Source: Pseudomonas fluorescens Q2-87 (GTDB taxonomy: Bacteria > Pseudomonadota > Gammaproteobacteria > Pseudomonadales > Pseudomonadaceae). From it: DNA of 64,000 bases. The notes beneath the pieces were generated by a model. It searched no databases, had not been told where the DNA came from, and saw nothing but the letters and a program-made list of their open reading frames with translations. Within the stretch, counting starts at the first letter, position 1. Every line of letters starts with the position of its first letter. A program made the translations under genes and the position numbers. Location: the NCBI RefSeq assembly GCF_000281895.1, contig NZ_CM001558.1, positions 2,236,556 to 2,300,555 on the forward strand, in the 5' to 3' direction. Below are positions 1 to 8,777 of this stretch, piece after piece.

Positions 1-365
1 GCGATGCCGATGCTGGCGTAGTTGGGCAGCAGGCCGACGCAGAACGTCGCCAGGCCCATCAACACGATGGTGGCCAGGAACGTGTATTTGCGCCCGATCA
101 TGTCGCCCAACCGTCCGAACACCAGTGCACCGAACGGTCGCACGATGAAGCCGGCGGCGAATGCCATCAGGGCGAAGATAAACGCCGTGGTGTCATTGAC
201 CCCGGCAAAGAACTGTTTGCTGATGACCGCCGCCAGAGCGCCGTAGAGAAAAAAGTCGTACCACTCGAACACCGTCCCCAGGGAGGAGGCGAAGATGACT
301 TTCTGGGTTTCCTGGCTGGTGCCTGCGCTACGCGTGGCTTCCAGGGGCTGAACGTGTTCAGACAT
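1..365 (-). CDS. MFS transporter, metabolite:H+ symporter (MHS) type, N-terminal part
   Basis: Only the first 121 residues are in the window; the gene runs off the left edge. The translation starts MSEHVQPLEA and soon gives GTVFEWYDFFLYG, the signature of the MHS (sugar/dicarboxylate/osmolyte:proton symporter) branch of the major facilitator superfamily. It continues with the loop 2-3 motif GRLGDMIGRK between hydrophobic segments. It is therefore an inner-membrane proton-coupled uptake carrier, probably for an organic acid or betaine-like compound. It lies downstream of, and on the same strand as, the GMC oxidoreductase, so it may import that enzyme's substrate (inference). The substrate cannot be named from this fragment. 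Confidence 0.85.
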   Translation of the reverse strand, partial: MSEHVQPLEATRSAGTSQETQKVIFASSLGTVFEWYDFFLYGALAAVISKQFFAGVNDTTAFIFALMAFAAGFIVRPFGALVFGRLGDMIGRKYTFLATIVLMGLATFCVGLLPNYASIGI

Positions 366-466
366 AGCACTATCCCTCACAGTGATTGTTTTTGTTGTTC
401 CACTGCCGACGCCGGTAGGGCGTCTTCTGCTTTGATGCGTTCCTTGAATCGACACGTTTTTTCCCT

Positions 467-554
467 GTGGGAGCGGGCTTGCTCGCGAAGGCGGTGTGTC
501 ATCCACCATAAAAGGTGGCCGTATGATTGCATTCGCGAGCAAGCCCGCTCCCAC
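467..554. repeat. REPIN, family 1
   Basis: Two inverted copies of the family-1 REP core (GTGGGAGCGGGCTTGCTCGC and its complement) flank a short spacer in the gap between the GMC oxidoreductase and the MFS gene. The pair can fold into a long hairpin. The same unit recurs at several other intergenic places in this window. Confidence 0.85.
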
Positions 555-572
555 AGGAGGCTGACTTGTTCT

Positions 573-2216
573 TCAGACCGCGGCAGGTACTTTTTCGATG
601 CTGGTGTTCCTCGTGGCTGGGTTGAGGATCATCTGCGCCGCTTTCTCGGCAATCATCAATGTCGGCGAGCAAGTGTTGCCCGAGGTGATGCGCGGCATGA
701 TCGAGGCGTCGGCGATGCGCAGGCCCCTGATGCCATGGACGCGCAATTGCGCATCCACCACCGCGTCGCGGTCCTGGCCCATGCGGCAGGTGCCGACCGG
801 GTGGAAAATCGTCGTGCCGATGCGGGCGGCGGCCTGGTGCAGTTCCTCTTCGGTCTGCAGGCTGGGGCCCGGCAGGTATTCCACTGGGTTGAAGCTGCCC
901 AGGGCCGGGGCCGCGACGATGCGCCGGGTCAGGCGGATGGCGTCGGCGGCGACCCGCAAGTCTTCGGGGTGGCTCAGGTAGTTGGGTTGGATCAGTGGTG
1001 CTTCGTGCGGATCGGCGGAGCGGATGTCTACCCGGCCTCGACTTTGCGGACGCAGGTCGCACACCGATGCGGTGAACGCTGGAAAGCTGTGCAGTGGTTC
1101 GCCAAAACGCTCCAGGGACAATGGTTGGACGTGGTACTCCAGGTTGGCGCGGGTCTGTTCCGGGCCCGAGCGGGCGAACGCACCGAGTTGGCTTGGCGCC
1201 ATCGACAATGGGCCGCTGCGGTCGTACAAGTAGCGCAGGCCCATGCCCATCTTGCCCCACAAGGTGCCGGCGATCTGGTTCAGGGTCCGGGCGTTTTCCA
1301 ATTGATAGATCAACCGCAGTTGCAAGTGATCCTGCAGGTTGCCGCCGACGCCGGGCAGCTCATGAACCACGCCGATACCCAGGCGCTGGAGCAGGTTGCG
1401 CGGGCCAATCCCGGAGCGCTGCAGGATTGTCGGCGAGCCAACGGCGCCAGCGCACAGGACGATTTCCTTGCGGGCCTTGAAGGTCATGCCTTTGCCTTGC
1501 CAGCGAGCGCTGACCGCGTGGGCCCGATTGTCACGCAACAGCACGCGATCCACTTCGACGTCGGTCAATACGGTCAGGTTGGTGCGGTTGCGAATCGGTT
1601 TGAGAAAGGCCTTGGCCGCGTTCCAGCGCACGCCGGCCTTCTGGTTGACCTGGAAGTAGCCGCAGCCTTCATTGTCACCGCCGTTGAAATCGTCGACGTT
1701 GGGAAGACCGCTCTGTTCGGCGGCGGTACGGAACGCATCGAGGATCGGCCATGACAGGCGCTGGCGTTCGACCCGCCATTCGCCGGCGGCACCATGGAGT
1801 TCGGAGTCTCCGGCGAAGTGGTTCTCGCTCTGCCGGAACAGTGGCAGCACGTCATTCCAGGCCCAGCCGGGGTTGCCTTCGGCGGCCCAGCCATCGTAGT
1901 CCGCGGCCTGGCCGCGCATGTAGATCATGCCGTTGATGGACGAGCAACCGCCCAACACCTTGCCGCGAGGGTAGCTCAGGGCGCGCCCTTGCAGGCCGGG
2001 TTGCGCCTCGGTCTTGAAGCACCAGTCGGTGCGCGGGTTGCCGATGCAGAACAGGTAGCCGACCGGGATATGAATCCACGGATAGTTATCGCGCCCGCCG
2101 GCTTCGAGCAGCAGCACTCGATGCTGTGGGTTGGCCGAAAGCCGGTTGGCCAGCAGGCACCCGGCCGGGCCGGCACCCACGATCACGTAATCGTATTCAT
2201 CGACGACAGGTTGCAT
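573..2216 (-). CDS. GMC family FAD-dependent oxidoreductase
   Basis: A 547-residue glucose-methanol-choline oxidoreductase. The N-terminus has the dinucleotide-binding motif VGAGPAGCLLANRL and ELEAGG-like acidic end (LLLEAGG). The GMC signature follows (SYPRGKVLGGCSSINGMIYMRG), and the C-terminus has HPVGTCRMG with the active-site histidine and a final ITSGNTCSPTLMIAEKAA block. Such enzymes oxidise alcohols or aldehydes, with choline dehydrogenase and alcohol dehydrogenases as relatives. I chose the ATG at 2216 because GAGG lies six bases before it; an in-frame ATG at 2228 has no good ribosome site. The gene is divergent from a LysR regulator and upstream of an MHS transporter, which suggests an inducible catabolic unit. 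The substrate is unknown. Confidence 0.9.
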   Translation of the reverse strand: MQPVVDEYDYVIVGAGPAGCLLANRLSANPQHRVLLLEAGGRDNYPWIHIPVGYLFCIGNPRTDWCFKTEAQPGLQGRALSYPRGKVLGGCSSINGMIYMRGQAADYDGWAAEGNPGWAWNDVLPLFRQSENHFAGDSELHGAAGEWRVERQRLSWPILDAFRTAAEQSGLPNVDDFNGGDNEGCGYFQVNQKAGVRWNAAKAFLKPIRNRTNLTVLTDVEVDRVLLRDNRAHAVSARWQGKGMTFKARKEIVLCAGAVGSPTILQRSGIGPRNLLQRLGIGVVHELPGVGGNLQDHLQLRLIYQLENARTLNQIAGTLWGKMGMGLRYLYDRSGPLSMAPSQLGAFARSGPEQTRANLEYHVQPLSLERFGEPLHSFPAFTASVCDLRPQSRGRVDIRSADPHEAPLIQPNYLSHPEDLRVAADAIRLTRRIVAAPALGSFNPVEYLPGPSLQTEEELHQAAARIGTTIFHPVGTCRMGQDRDAVVDAQLRVHGIRGLRIADASIMPRITSGNTCSPTLMIAEKAAQMILNPATRNTSIEKVPAAV

Positions 2217-2344
2217 TCGCGACCTCATTTATTGTTCTTGTGGGTCCATCCTAGTTGTTAGTTTTCGTTAAAAGAATGTTAGTTTTTGCGCAGCCGCTGT
2301 GCGTTTATAAACAGTCCCGCCCAAGAGGAATGCAAGGATGGCCC

Positions 2345-3229
2345 ATGTTTGACTGGAATGACCTGCGCTATTTCCTGGAGCTGCAACGCAGCGGCCGTCT
2401 GCTAACGGCGGCGCGGCGGCTGAACACCACTCACGCTACGGTGGCCAGGCACATCGAAGCCATCGAGAAAAGCCTGGGTACGGCGCTGTTCGTCCAGCAT
2501 GCCCAAGGCTATGAATTGACCCCTGCCGGCGAGGCGTTGCTCAAACACGCCGAGGCCATGGAAAACGTGGCATTGCTGGCCCAGGAGGACATCACCCAGT
2601 CCAGCGCGCCCCTGGGCAAGATCCGCCTGGGGGTGACCGAAGGGCTGGGCATCATGTTCCTCGCCAGCCGCATGGATGGGCTGTTCCAGCGTTATCCGGG
2701 GTTGGAAGTGGAGCTGGTGGCGGTGCCACGCTTTGTCAGTATCCTCAACCGTGAGGCGGAAATCAGCATTCACCTCGAACGCCCGTCGGCCGACCTGCTG
2801 GTGACCCGCAAGCTCACCGACTACAGCCTGGCGCTGTACACCAGCCAGGCCTACCTGGACCGCTCGCCACCCTTGCGGAACCGGGAAGACCTGGCCCGTC
2901 ACGCCTGGATCGGCTACGTCGATGACCTGCTGTTCAGCCAGGAACTGATGTTCCTCAACAGCTTTTGCCGCAACCCCCGGGTGGTGTTCCACAGCACCAG
3001 CGTCATCGCCCAGCAACAAGCCGCGCGCTCAGGTTTGGGGATCGCCGTATTGCCTTGCTTCATGGCCAGCGGCGATCCGGCGCTGGTGCCTTTGTTGCCA
3101 GACGAAACCATCCGCCGCAGCTATTGGATCAGCACCCGCCGCGAACTGCATAAATCCGTACGGTTGCGGGTGCTGTGGGATTACGTGGTGCAGTTGTGTG
3201 AGCGGGAGCAGGGGCTGCTGATCCCCTGA
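2345..3229 (+). CDS. LysR family transcriptional regulator
   Basis: A 294-residue LysR-type regulator. It begins MFDWNDLRYFLELQRSGRLLTAAR with the winged helix-turn-helix (RRLNTTHATVARHIEAIEKSLG) in the first 60 residues. A periplasmic-binding-protein-like effector domain follows from about residue 90 to the end. The ATG at 2345 is preferred because AAGGA lies seven bases upstream and because LysR proteins normally start close to this point; upstream in-frame starts would add an unrelated 30 residues. It is transcribed divergently from the GMC oxidoreductase across a 128-base gap, the usual arrangement for a LysR protein and its target. The inducer is unknown. Confidence 0.9.
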   Translation: MFDWNDLRYFLELQRSGRLLTAARRLNTTHATVARHIEAIEKSLGTALFVQHAQGYELTPAGEALLKHAEAMENVALLAQEDITQSSAPLGKIRLGVTEGLGIMFLASRMDGLFQRYPGLEVELVAVPRFVSILNREAEISIHLERPSADLLVTRKLTDYSLALYTSQAYLDRSPPLRNREDLARHAWIGYVDDLLFSQELMFLNSFCRNPRVVFHSTSVIAQQQAARSGLGIAVLPCFMASGDPALVPLLPDETIRRSYWISTRRELHKSVRLRVLWDYVVQLCEREQGLLIP

Positions 3230-3378
3230 TCTCGATAAATTGGGTACAAGGCCTGGCCGCCCAAGCCCCCTTTTATGGCCCCCAATGCCCTCAAGCCGAT
3301 GCCCTGACGTGCCTTAGTGTGGGAACTGCCAGACCCACAACAAAAAAGGCGCAACCATCGCGCTGCCAAGAGGGCTTT

Positions 3379-3750
3379 ATGTCGGCAACCACGCCTTCCA
3401 TCCTGCTTCACTGCGCCACCTTTGTGCTGCTCGGTTCGCTGCTCGCTGGTTGCGGCGAGGAAGCCAAGCCTCCCGCGGCCACGGTATTCACGGCCATGCC
3501 CGCGGACGCAGCGTTGGCCCAGGTCTACGACAGCAGTTGCAAGCTCTGCCACGCCAACCCCGGCGCCGGGGCGCCGTTGACCGGCGATACAAATGCCTGG
3601 GCGCCGCGCGTGGCCCAGGGCGCCGACACCCTGTTGGACCACGCAATCAATGGCTACAACGGCATGCCTCCGATGGGGCTGTGCATGCACTGTTCCGAGG
3701 AGCAGTTCGTGGCGCTGATCGCCTTCATGTCCGGCCAACCGATCCAGTGA
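3379..3750 (+). CDS. cytochrome c5-like lipoprotein
   Basis: A 123-residue small c-type cytochrome. The N-terminus is a hydrophobic signal ending in the lipobox LLAGC, so it is probably lipid-anchored in the periplasm. One haem motif, CKLCH, is followed by a Met-rich stretch (NGMPPMGLCMHC) that could supply the distal methionine. This fits the cytochrome c5/cbb3-type class I fold. The start at 3379 is supported by AGAGGG a few bases upstream. The next two genes are a Tat-signal FAD oxidase-like protein and a Tat-signal PLP-fold protein. The cytochrome is a plausible electron acceptor for the flavoprotein (inference). Confidence 0.85.
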   Translation: MSATTPSILLHCATFVLLGSLLAGCGEEAKPPAATVFTAMPADAALAQVYDSSCKLCHANPGAGAPLTGDTNAWAPRVAQGADTLLDHAINGYNGMPPMGLCMHCSEEQFVALIAFMSGQPIQ

Positions 3751-3767
3751 CCAGCGGGGACTACAGC

Positions 3768-5162
3768 ATGACGATGGATTTCTCACGGCGCCGGCTGCTG
3801 CAAGGGGCCGGCATGCTCGCAGCTTTTACCGCGCTGGGCAGCCAGGGCGCCCTGGCCGAGTTGATGCGCGCGCCGCGACTGATTCCCTGGCGCAACTGGT
3901 CGGGGGCACAGAGTTGCTTGCCAGCCGCTCGCCTGGCACCCAAGGATCTCGACGAACTGGTGCAAGTGGTGACGCGGGCCGAGGGGCGGATTCGTCCGGT
4001 GGGTTCCGGGCATTCCTTCAGCGCGTTGGTGCCCACTGACGGGACGTTGCTGTCGCTGAGTTTTTTCAGCGGACTACTGGACCACGACGCGGCCAGCCTG
4101 CAGGCCGAGTTCGGCGGCGGTACGCCCATGTCGCGCATGGGCCCGGCGCTCAAGGCCATCGGCCAGGCGCTGCCGAACATGGCCGACGTGGATTACCAGA
4201 CCCTGGCCGGCGCCATCGCCACCTCGACCCACGGTACCGGCAAGGCGTTCGGCTCGTATGCCTCGCAAGTGGTCGGCCTGCAGTTGGTAACGGCCAGTGG
4301 CGAGGTGCTCGATTGCGATGCCAAGCGCCACCCCGAAGTATTCCTGGCCGGTCGGGTGTCCCTCGGCGCGCTGGGCCTGGTGACCCGCGTCCGCTTGCAG
4401 AACCGTCCGGCTTATCGGCTGCGTGAGCGCCAATGGGTGGCCAAAACCGAAGAGCTGCTCGAGGACGTCGAAAGCAACACCCGTGACAATCAGCACTGGG
4501 AGATGCAGGTCGTTACCCATTCCGACTATGCGCTGTCGATAGCCCTGAACGAAACCACGGATCCGGCCACGCCGCCGATCAGCCCCGAAGAGGAGGGCGG
4601 CAACGAATTCGTCAGCTTGATCGAGAATCTCGACAAGTACGGCAGCGATTTTCCCGCCGCCCGCCGAGCACTGCTCAACAGCTTGCGGCTGCTGGCCAGT
4701 TTCGATGATCGGGTCGGTGATTCCCATGACATCTACGCCAACTCCCGCACCGTGCGCTTCAACGAGATGGAATATTCGGTGCCGGCCGAATGGGGGCCCG
4801 CGTGTCTGCGTGAGATCCTCGCGTTGATTCGCGACAAGGATCTGCGCACCTGGTTTCCCATCGAATACCGCTATGTGAAGGCCGACGATATTGCCCTGAG
4901 CATGTTTGAAGGCCGGGACAGTTGCTCGATCTCCGTGCACCAGCACTATCAGATGGATCATCACAATTTCTTCGCGGCCATCGAGCCGATCTTCTGGAAA
5001 TACCAGGGCCGTCCACATTGGGGAAAGTTGCATTCCCTCAACGCCAAGGCGCTACAGACGCTCTATCCGCGCTGGGCTGAATTTACCCAGGTGCGCCAGG
5101 CATTGGACCCTGCGGGCAAGTTCCTCAACGGGCATCTTTCATCGATTCTGGGGGTGAGCTGA
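3768..5162 (+). CDS. Tat-exported FAD-linked aldonolactone oxidase-like protein
   Basis: A 464-residue flavoprotein of the D-arabinono-1,4-lactone oxidase group. The N-terminus SRRRLLQGAG followed by a hydrophobic stretch is a twin-arginine signal. The FAD-binding (PCMH-type) domain follows with GSGHSFSALVPTDG, where the histidine is the position often linked to FAD, and STHGTG. The C-terminal ALO domain ends with GRPHWGK and a DPAGKFLN motif, both typical of the family. It probably oxidises a sugar lactone or polyol in the periplasm, passing electrons to the cytochrome c encoded 17 bases upstream (inference). I chose ATG 3768 with GGGGA before it. Its stop overlaps the next start (TGATG). 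Confidence 0.88.
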   Translation: MTMDFSRRRLLQGAGMLAAFTALGSQGALAELMRAPRLIPWRNWSGAQSCLPAARLAPKDLDELVQVVTRAEGRIRPVGSGHSFSALVPTDGTLLSLSFFSGLLDHDAASLQAEFGGGTPMSRMGPALKAIGQALPNMADVDYQTLAGAIATSTHGTGKAFGSYASQVVGLQLVTASGEVLDCDAKRHPEVFLAGRVSLGALGLVTRVRLQNRPAYRLRERQWVAKTEELLEDVESNTRDNQHWEMQVVTHSDYALSIALNETTDPATPPISPEEEGGNEFVSLIENLDKYGSDFPAARRALLNSLRLLASFDDRVGDSHDIYANSRTVRFNEMEYSVPAEWGPACLREILALIRDKDLRTWFPIEYRYVKADDIALSMFEGRDSCSISVHQHYQMDHHNFFAAIEPIFWKYQGRPHWGKLHSLNAKALQTLYPRWAEFTQVRQALDPAGKFLNGHLSSILGVS

Positions 5163-6445
5163 TGGGCTTCAATCGTCGCGGTTTCCTGAGGGGTACGCTG
5201 GGCGCGGGGGTCTTGCTTGCTGGCGCCGGCGCCTGGTTTCGGCCTGATGACCTGGGAGGGCCGTACAGCGATTATTTCCGCCAGTTGAACCGCGAACTCA
5301 AGGCCAACGGCCCCATGCGTCCGGTGATGGTGGTGGACCTGGATCGGCTGGACCACAACATCGACGTGGTGACGGCCTCGGTCCGGCGCACCGGCAAGCA
5401 ACTGCGCCTGGTGGAAAAATCGTTGCCGTCGCCCGGGCTGCTGCACTACATCGCCCAGCGGGCCGAGACCCGACGGTTGATGTCGTTCCACCAGCCGTTT
5501 CTCAATCACGATGCGGTGCAATTTCCCGAGGCCGATATCCTGTTGGGCAAGCCCTTGCCGGTGCGCTCTGCCGAGTTGTTCTATCAACGCCACAAGGGGC
5601 CGTTCGATCCGTCGCGGCAATTGCAGTGGCTGCTGGACACGCCCGAACGGCTTGAGCAATACCGGGCGCTGGCCCAGAGCCTGGGGATGCGTTTGCGAGT
5701 CAATATTGAGTTGGATGTCGGCCTGCATCGCGGTGGCGTGGCCGACGACGCGGCGCTGGACGCGATGCTCAAGCAGATCCGCGCCCATCCGGCGCAGCTG
5801 GAATTCGCCGGGTTCATGGGCTACGACCCGTTCGTGGGCATGGGCGTGCCCGAACTGCTGGCCAGTCCCGAGACGCTGCTGGCCCGGGTCATGGCGATCT
5901 ACAAAACCAGGGTGGACTTCGTCCGTTTGCGCTACCCCGATTTATGGCATCCGAGCCTGACCTTCAACACCGCCGGCAGCCCCAGCTATCGCCTGCATGA
6001 ACAGGAAAATCTCAGCACCGAAGTGTCGGTGGGCACGGCCATGCTCAAGCCCAGCCACTATGACCTGCCGTCATTGAGCGAGCACGTGCCGGCGGCCTTT
6101 ATCGCCACCCCAGTGCTGAAAAGCACCGGCGCGGTGAACATCCCGGCGCTGGATGAGCGGTCGCGGATTTTTTCCTGGTGGGATGTGAACCAACGCGCCA
6201 CGTTCTTCATCTATGGCGGCAACTGGATGGCCGACTTCGAATCACCGCGCGGCTTGAAGAGCAACGGTCTTTACGGCCGCAGCTCCAACCAGGAAATGGT
6301 CAACGGTTCCGAAGCGGTGGGGCTGGCGGTGGAGGACCAGGTGTTCCTGCGACCGACCCAGACCGAGTCGGTGCTGTTGCAATTTGGCGACCTGCTGGCG
6401 GTGCGGGGCGGCAGGATTGTCGAGAGCTGGCCGGTTTATAGCTGA
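5162..6445 (+). CDS. Tat-signal PLP-dependent DSD1/alanine racemase-fold protein
   Basis: A 427-residue protein related to the alanine racemase N-terminal/D-threonine aldolase-like (DSD1) family. It starts with a twin-arginine-like signal (NRRGFLRG plus a hydrophobic stretch), so it is probably folded with its cofactor and exported. Motifs include VVDLDRLDHNID, VEKSLPSP with Lys86 as the likely PLP lysine, and the C-terminal DSD1-like region. Members act on D-amino acids or beta-hydroxy amino acids. The start codon overlaps the stop of the lactone-oxidase-like gene, so the two are translationally coupled. A periplasmic PLP enzyme beside a flavoprotein and cytochrome is unusual; the substrate is unknown. 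Confidence 0.8.
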   Translation: MGFNRRGFLRGTLGAGVLLAGAGAWFRPDDLGGPYSDYFRQLNRELKANGPMRPVMVVDLDRLDHNIDVVTASVRRTGKQLRLVEKSLPSPGLLHYIAQRAETRRLMSFHQPFLNHDAVQFPEADILLGKPLPVRSAELFYQRHKGPFDPSRQLQWLLDTPERLEQYRALAQSLGMRLRVNIELDVGLHRGGVADDAALDAMLKQIRAHPAQLEFAGFMGYDPFVGMGVPELLASPETLLARVMAIYKTRVDFVRLRYPDLWHPSLTFNTAGSPSYRLHEQENLSTEVSVGTAMLKPSHYDLPSLSEHVPAAFIATPVLKSTGAVNIPALDERSRIFSWWDVNQRATFFIYGGNWMADFESPRGLKSNGLYGRSSNQEMVNGSEAVGLAVEDQVFLRPTQTESVLLQFGDLLAVRGGRIVESWPVYS

Positions 6446-6498
6446 TTCAGTCCTGCCAAGACAAAACCTGCGGTGAAACGAATGCCTGTGAAACATTT

Positions 6499-7455
6499 CT
6501 AGAACGCAAACGGAATACTGATCTTGGCCCACAGCATCTCGCCCTCGGTGCGGTTTTCCACGGCGAATTCCTTGGCCCAGCGGATTTCGGCGCTGGCGTA
6601 CTTGAGGAAGGTCAGGTGCAACGCCGGGCCGATGGCGAAGACCTGGCCGCGCACGCCGTCGTCCACATCCTGCCCGGCGAATTGCACGGTGCGGCCGTAC
6701 TGTTTGTCGTCGGTGGTCTGCTTGAGGTAATAGCCGTTTAGCCCCAGCCTCAGGTTGTCAGTCACGCGATAGCTGGCGGAATAGTCGAAGTGGAAAATCT
6801 GCCCAGAACGGTAGTCGGTGTCCTTGTTCTTGCGGTTGAAACTGTAGGTGGTTTTCATCGACACCTCGGTGTCTTCCGAGGGCAACCAGGTGAAGGAAAA
6901 CAGCGGCTTGTAGGTATAGAAATTATTGCTCGTGTTGGCCAATCGATCGGTGCTGTATTCGCCGGTCGGCACGGTGATTTCCACTGCTGCGGCCAGGGTC
7001 AGGTTCTTGCCCATGTCCCAGAGCACAATGGGCGAAATGGTGGTATCGCCCATGCCCTCGCGGGTGTCGTGCAGGCCGAACACCGAGACTTCCTGCTTGA
7101 TCCAGGGTTGGGCGATGTAGATCCCCGCCCGCCCGCCGGCCACCCGCAACGGGCTGAGGTAATCGATACGTGGGACCACTGCCGTGGATTCGATTTCCAC
7201 GTCCGGCAGTTCACCGCCCAACGAGCTGATATTGAATTTCCGGGCTTTGTAATGGTTGTAGTAGAGGTTGAACGCGACCATGTGGTCCGGAAGGCTGTCG
7301 ACTTCCAGCGGCAACACAAAAAAGCCATCGGTGCCGGGGCCGATGTTGTCGACCCCCGATTCGCTAGCCAATGCGGGCAGGGTACCGGCGCTGGCCAGGG
7401 CGAGGGTCAGTTGCAAGACATATCTGCTGCGGATCGGGTTCATGGAGGGGCTCAT
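6499..7455 (-). CDS. SphA/MetA-like outer-membrane transport protein
   Basis: About 318 residues with an N-terminal signal peptide ending near PALAS and many alternating amphipathic strands closing in an aromatic residue (SIPFAF), as in outer-membrane beta-barrels. It resembles the 'phenol degradation protein meta'/SphA family (PF13557), which are thought to be channels for hydrophobic or aromatic compounds. The start is uncertain: ATGs at 7455 and 7443 both lack a clear ribosome site; the second puts the signal peptide at the very N-terminus. It converges on the cassette to its left and is divergent from an AraC regulator that may control it. Confidence 0.75.
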   Translation of the reverse strand: MSPSMNPIRSRYVLQLTLALASAGTLPALASESGVDNIGPGTDGFFVLPLEVDSLPDHMVAFNLYYNHYKARKFNISSLGGELPDVEIESTAVVPRIDYLSPLRVAGGRAGIYIAQPWIKQEVSVFGLHDTREGMGDTTISPIVLWDMGKNLTLAAAVEITVPTGEYSTDRLANTSNNFYTYKPLFSFTWLPSEDTEVSMKTTYSFNRKNKDTDYRSGQIFHFDYSASYRVTDNLRLGLNGYYLKQTTDDKQYGRTVQFAGQDVDDGVRGQVFAIGPALHLTFLKYASAEIRWAKEFAVENRTEGEMLWAKISIPFAF

Positions 7456-7649
7456 TATTATTGTTGGAGAGGCACCGAAAGTCCGAGCCATACAAATAAG
7501 CCGTTCGCCGCTGCCGGGGCAGGGTAATGGCGGCCACGCAGGGGACTTGCGCGGCCAGATTTTTGTACCCCCTGATCTGCCGGGCCATGCTAACGTTGAT
7601 GAAACAACCGGTTACAAAAACGCCTCCTAACGTGCTCCGGAACCCGCCC

Positions 7650-8693
7650 ATGCCGATGAAAGTCGTCGATCCCACCTATGAACTGGCGCTGGTGTCGCCG
7701 TTTCTGCTGCAAACCCTGGCCGAGGTGGTGACGGACAAGGGCTTCGATGCCGCCAGCTTGTGTCGTGGCGTGGGGTTTGGCCTCGACGATTTGCAGGATC
7801 CTGCCCAGCGCATTTCCTACCGCCAGGCGGTGGCCATGATACAGCGGGCGCTCAGGCTGTTGCCCGATCAGGGACTGGGGTTGTGGGTCGGCGACCGTAA
7901 CGTGCTCGGCACCCTGGGCCTGCTGGGCCACGTTGTGTCGTTATGCGAGACCCTGCGCGATGCCTTCGCCTTGGGCGTGCGTTACCAGCACACCACCGGC
8001 GGCATTGCGGTGACCAGCGTCGGAGAAACCACTGACCGAATCATGGTCGAGGCGACCTGCCGCCTGCCTTTTGCCGAGATCCAGATATTTGCGGTGGAGG
8101 AGTTTTTCGCCAGCCTCATGGTTTATGGCCGCGCGCTGGCCGGGCCCGACTTCAAGCCCCAGGCCGTGGAGTTCATGCACGCCGCGCCGTCCTATGCCCA
8201 GGAATACCTGCGGATATTGGGACCGGATGTGCGTTTTGGTTGCCGGCACAACCGCATGCTGATTGACGCGCACTGGCTGGGCGTGCGCTTGCCCAATCAC
8301 CACCCGCTGGCTTTGCGCCAGGCATTGGCGTTGCTGGAGCAGGAGGCCACCGAGGTCCACCAGAAGATCGATCTGATCCAGGCCGTGGAGCGGGCGATCG
8401 CCCGGGACCTGACCCGTGGCAGCCACATCGAAAAAATCGCCGGCGATCTCAACATGAGCAGCCGCACCCTGCGCCGGCGCCTGACCGAACACAGCCTGAC
8501 CTTCGAAGCCTTGCTCGAACAAGTACGCCGCAGCCGGACCCTGAACCTGCTGGCCAATCCCGAACTGTCCATCGAGCGCATCACCGAGGAAGTCGGCTAC
8601 AGCGACGTGCGCAGTTTCCGCCGGGCATTCCGGCGCTGGACCGGAAAGAGCCCCAGCGCCTTTCGCAGCGAGGGCACTGAGGCTCAGCTCTAA
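7650..8693 (+). CDS. AraC family transcriptional regulator
   Basis: About 347 residues. The N-terminal two thirds match the arabinose-binding-like domain of the OruR/ArgR-type AraC subgroup (LLQTLAEVVTDKGFDAASLCRGVGF). The C-terminus holds two helix-turn-helix motifs, including HIEKIAGDLNMSSRTLRRRL and ITEEVGYSDVRSFRRAFRRWTGKSPSAFR. The start is not certain: 7650 (MPMKVVDP) has a weak GGAA upstream, and the open frame extends to 7527. The gene is divergent from the SphA-like porin, a typical layout for an activator of a hydrophobic-compound uptake or degradation gene (inference). Confidence 0.85.
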   Translation: MPMKVVDPTYELALVSPFLLQTLAEVVTDKGFDAASLCRGVGFGLDDLQDPAQRISYRQAVAMIQRALRLLPDQGLGLWVGDRNVLGTLGLLGHVVSLCETLRDAFALGVRYQHTTGGIAVTSVGETTDRIMVEATCRLPFAEIQIFAVEEFFASLMVYGRALAGPDFKPQAVEFMHAAPSYAQEYLRILGPDVRFGCRHNRMLIDAHWLGVRLPNHHPLALRQALALLEQEATEVHQKIDLIQAVERAIARDLTRGSHIEKIAGDLNMSSRTLRRRLTEHSLTFEALLEQVRRSRTLNLLANPELSIERITEEVGYSDVRSFRRAFRRWTGKSPSAFRSEGTEAQL

Positions 8694-8745
8694 GGTTATG
8701 TCCAAACGGTATTTCTCAAGCCCCGGGCCGTTTCCCTAAGATCAC

Positions 8746-8763
8746 GTCATAACTCGTTATGAC
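8746..8763. promoter_or_regulatory. Perfect 18-bp palindrome upstream of the GntR gene
   Basis: GTCATAACTCGTTATGAC is an inverted repeat with 8-base arms and a 2-base centre, ending 14 bases before the gntR start codon. HutC/GntR proteins often repress their own operon from such a site. It is therefore a likely operator for the whole 8.8-16.2 kb gene block. The symmetry is seen directly; the role is inferred. Confidence 0.65.
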
Positions 8764-8777
8764 AAGTGAAAGGGTCC

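Noticed and set aside
354..1754. Long plus-strand open frame of 466 codons
   Set aside because: It is antisense to the GMC oxidoreductase, runs through a REPIN, and shows no domain; high GC makes such frames common.
2255..2344. Longer N-terminus for the LysR regulator
   Set aside because: The extra 30 residues have no family similarity, and ATG 2345 has a ribosome site.
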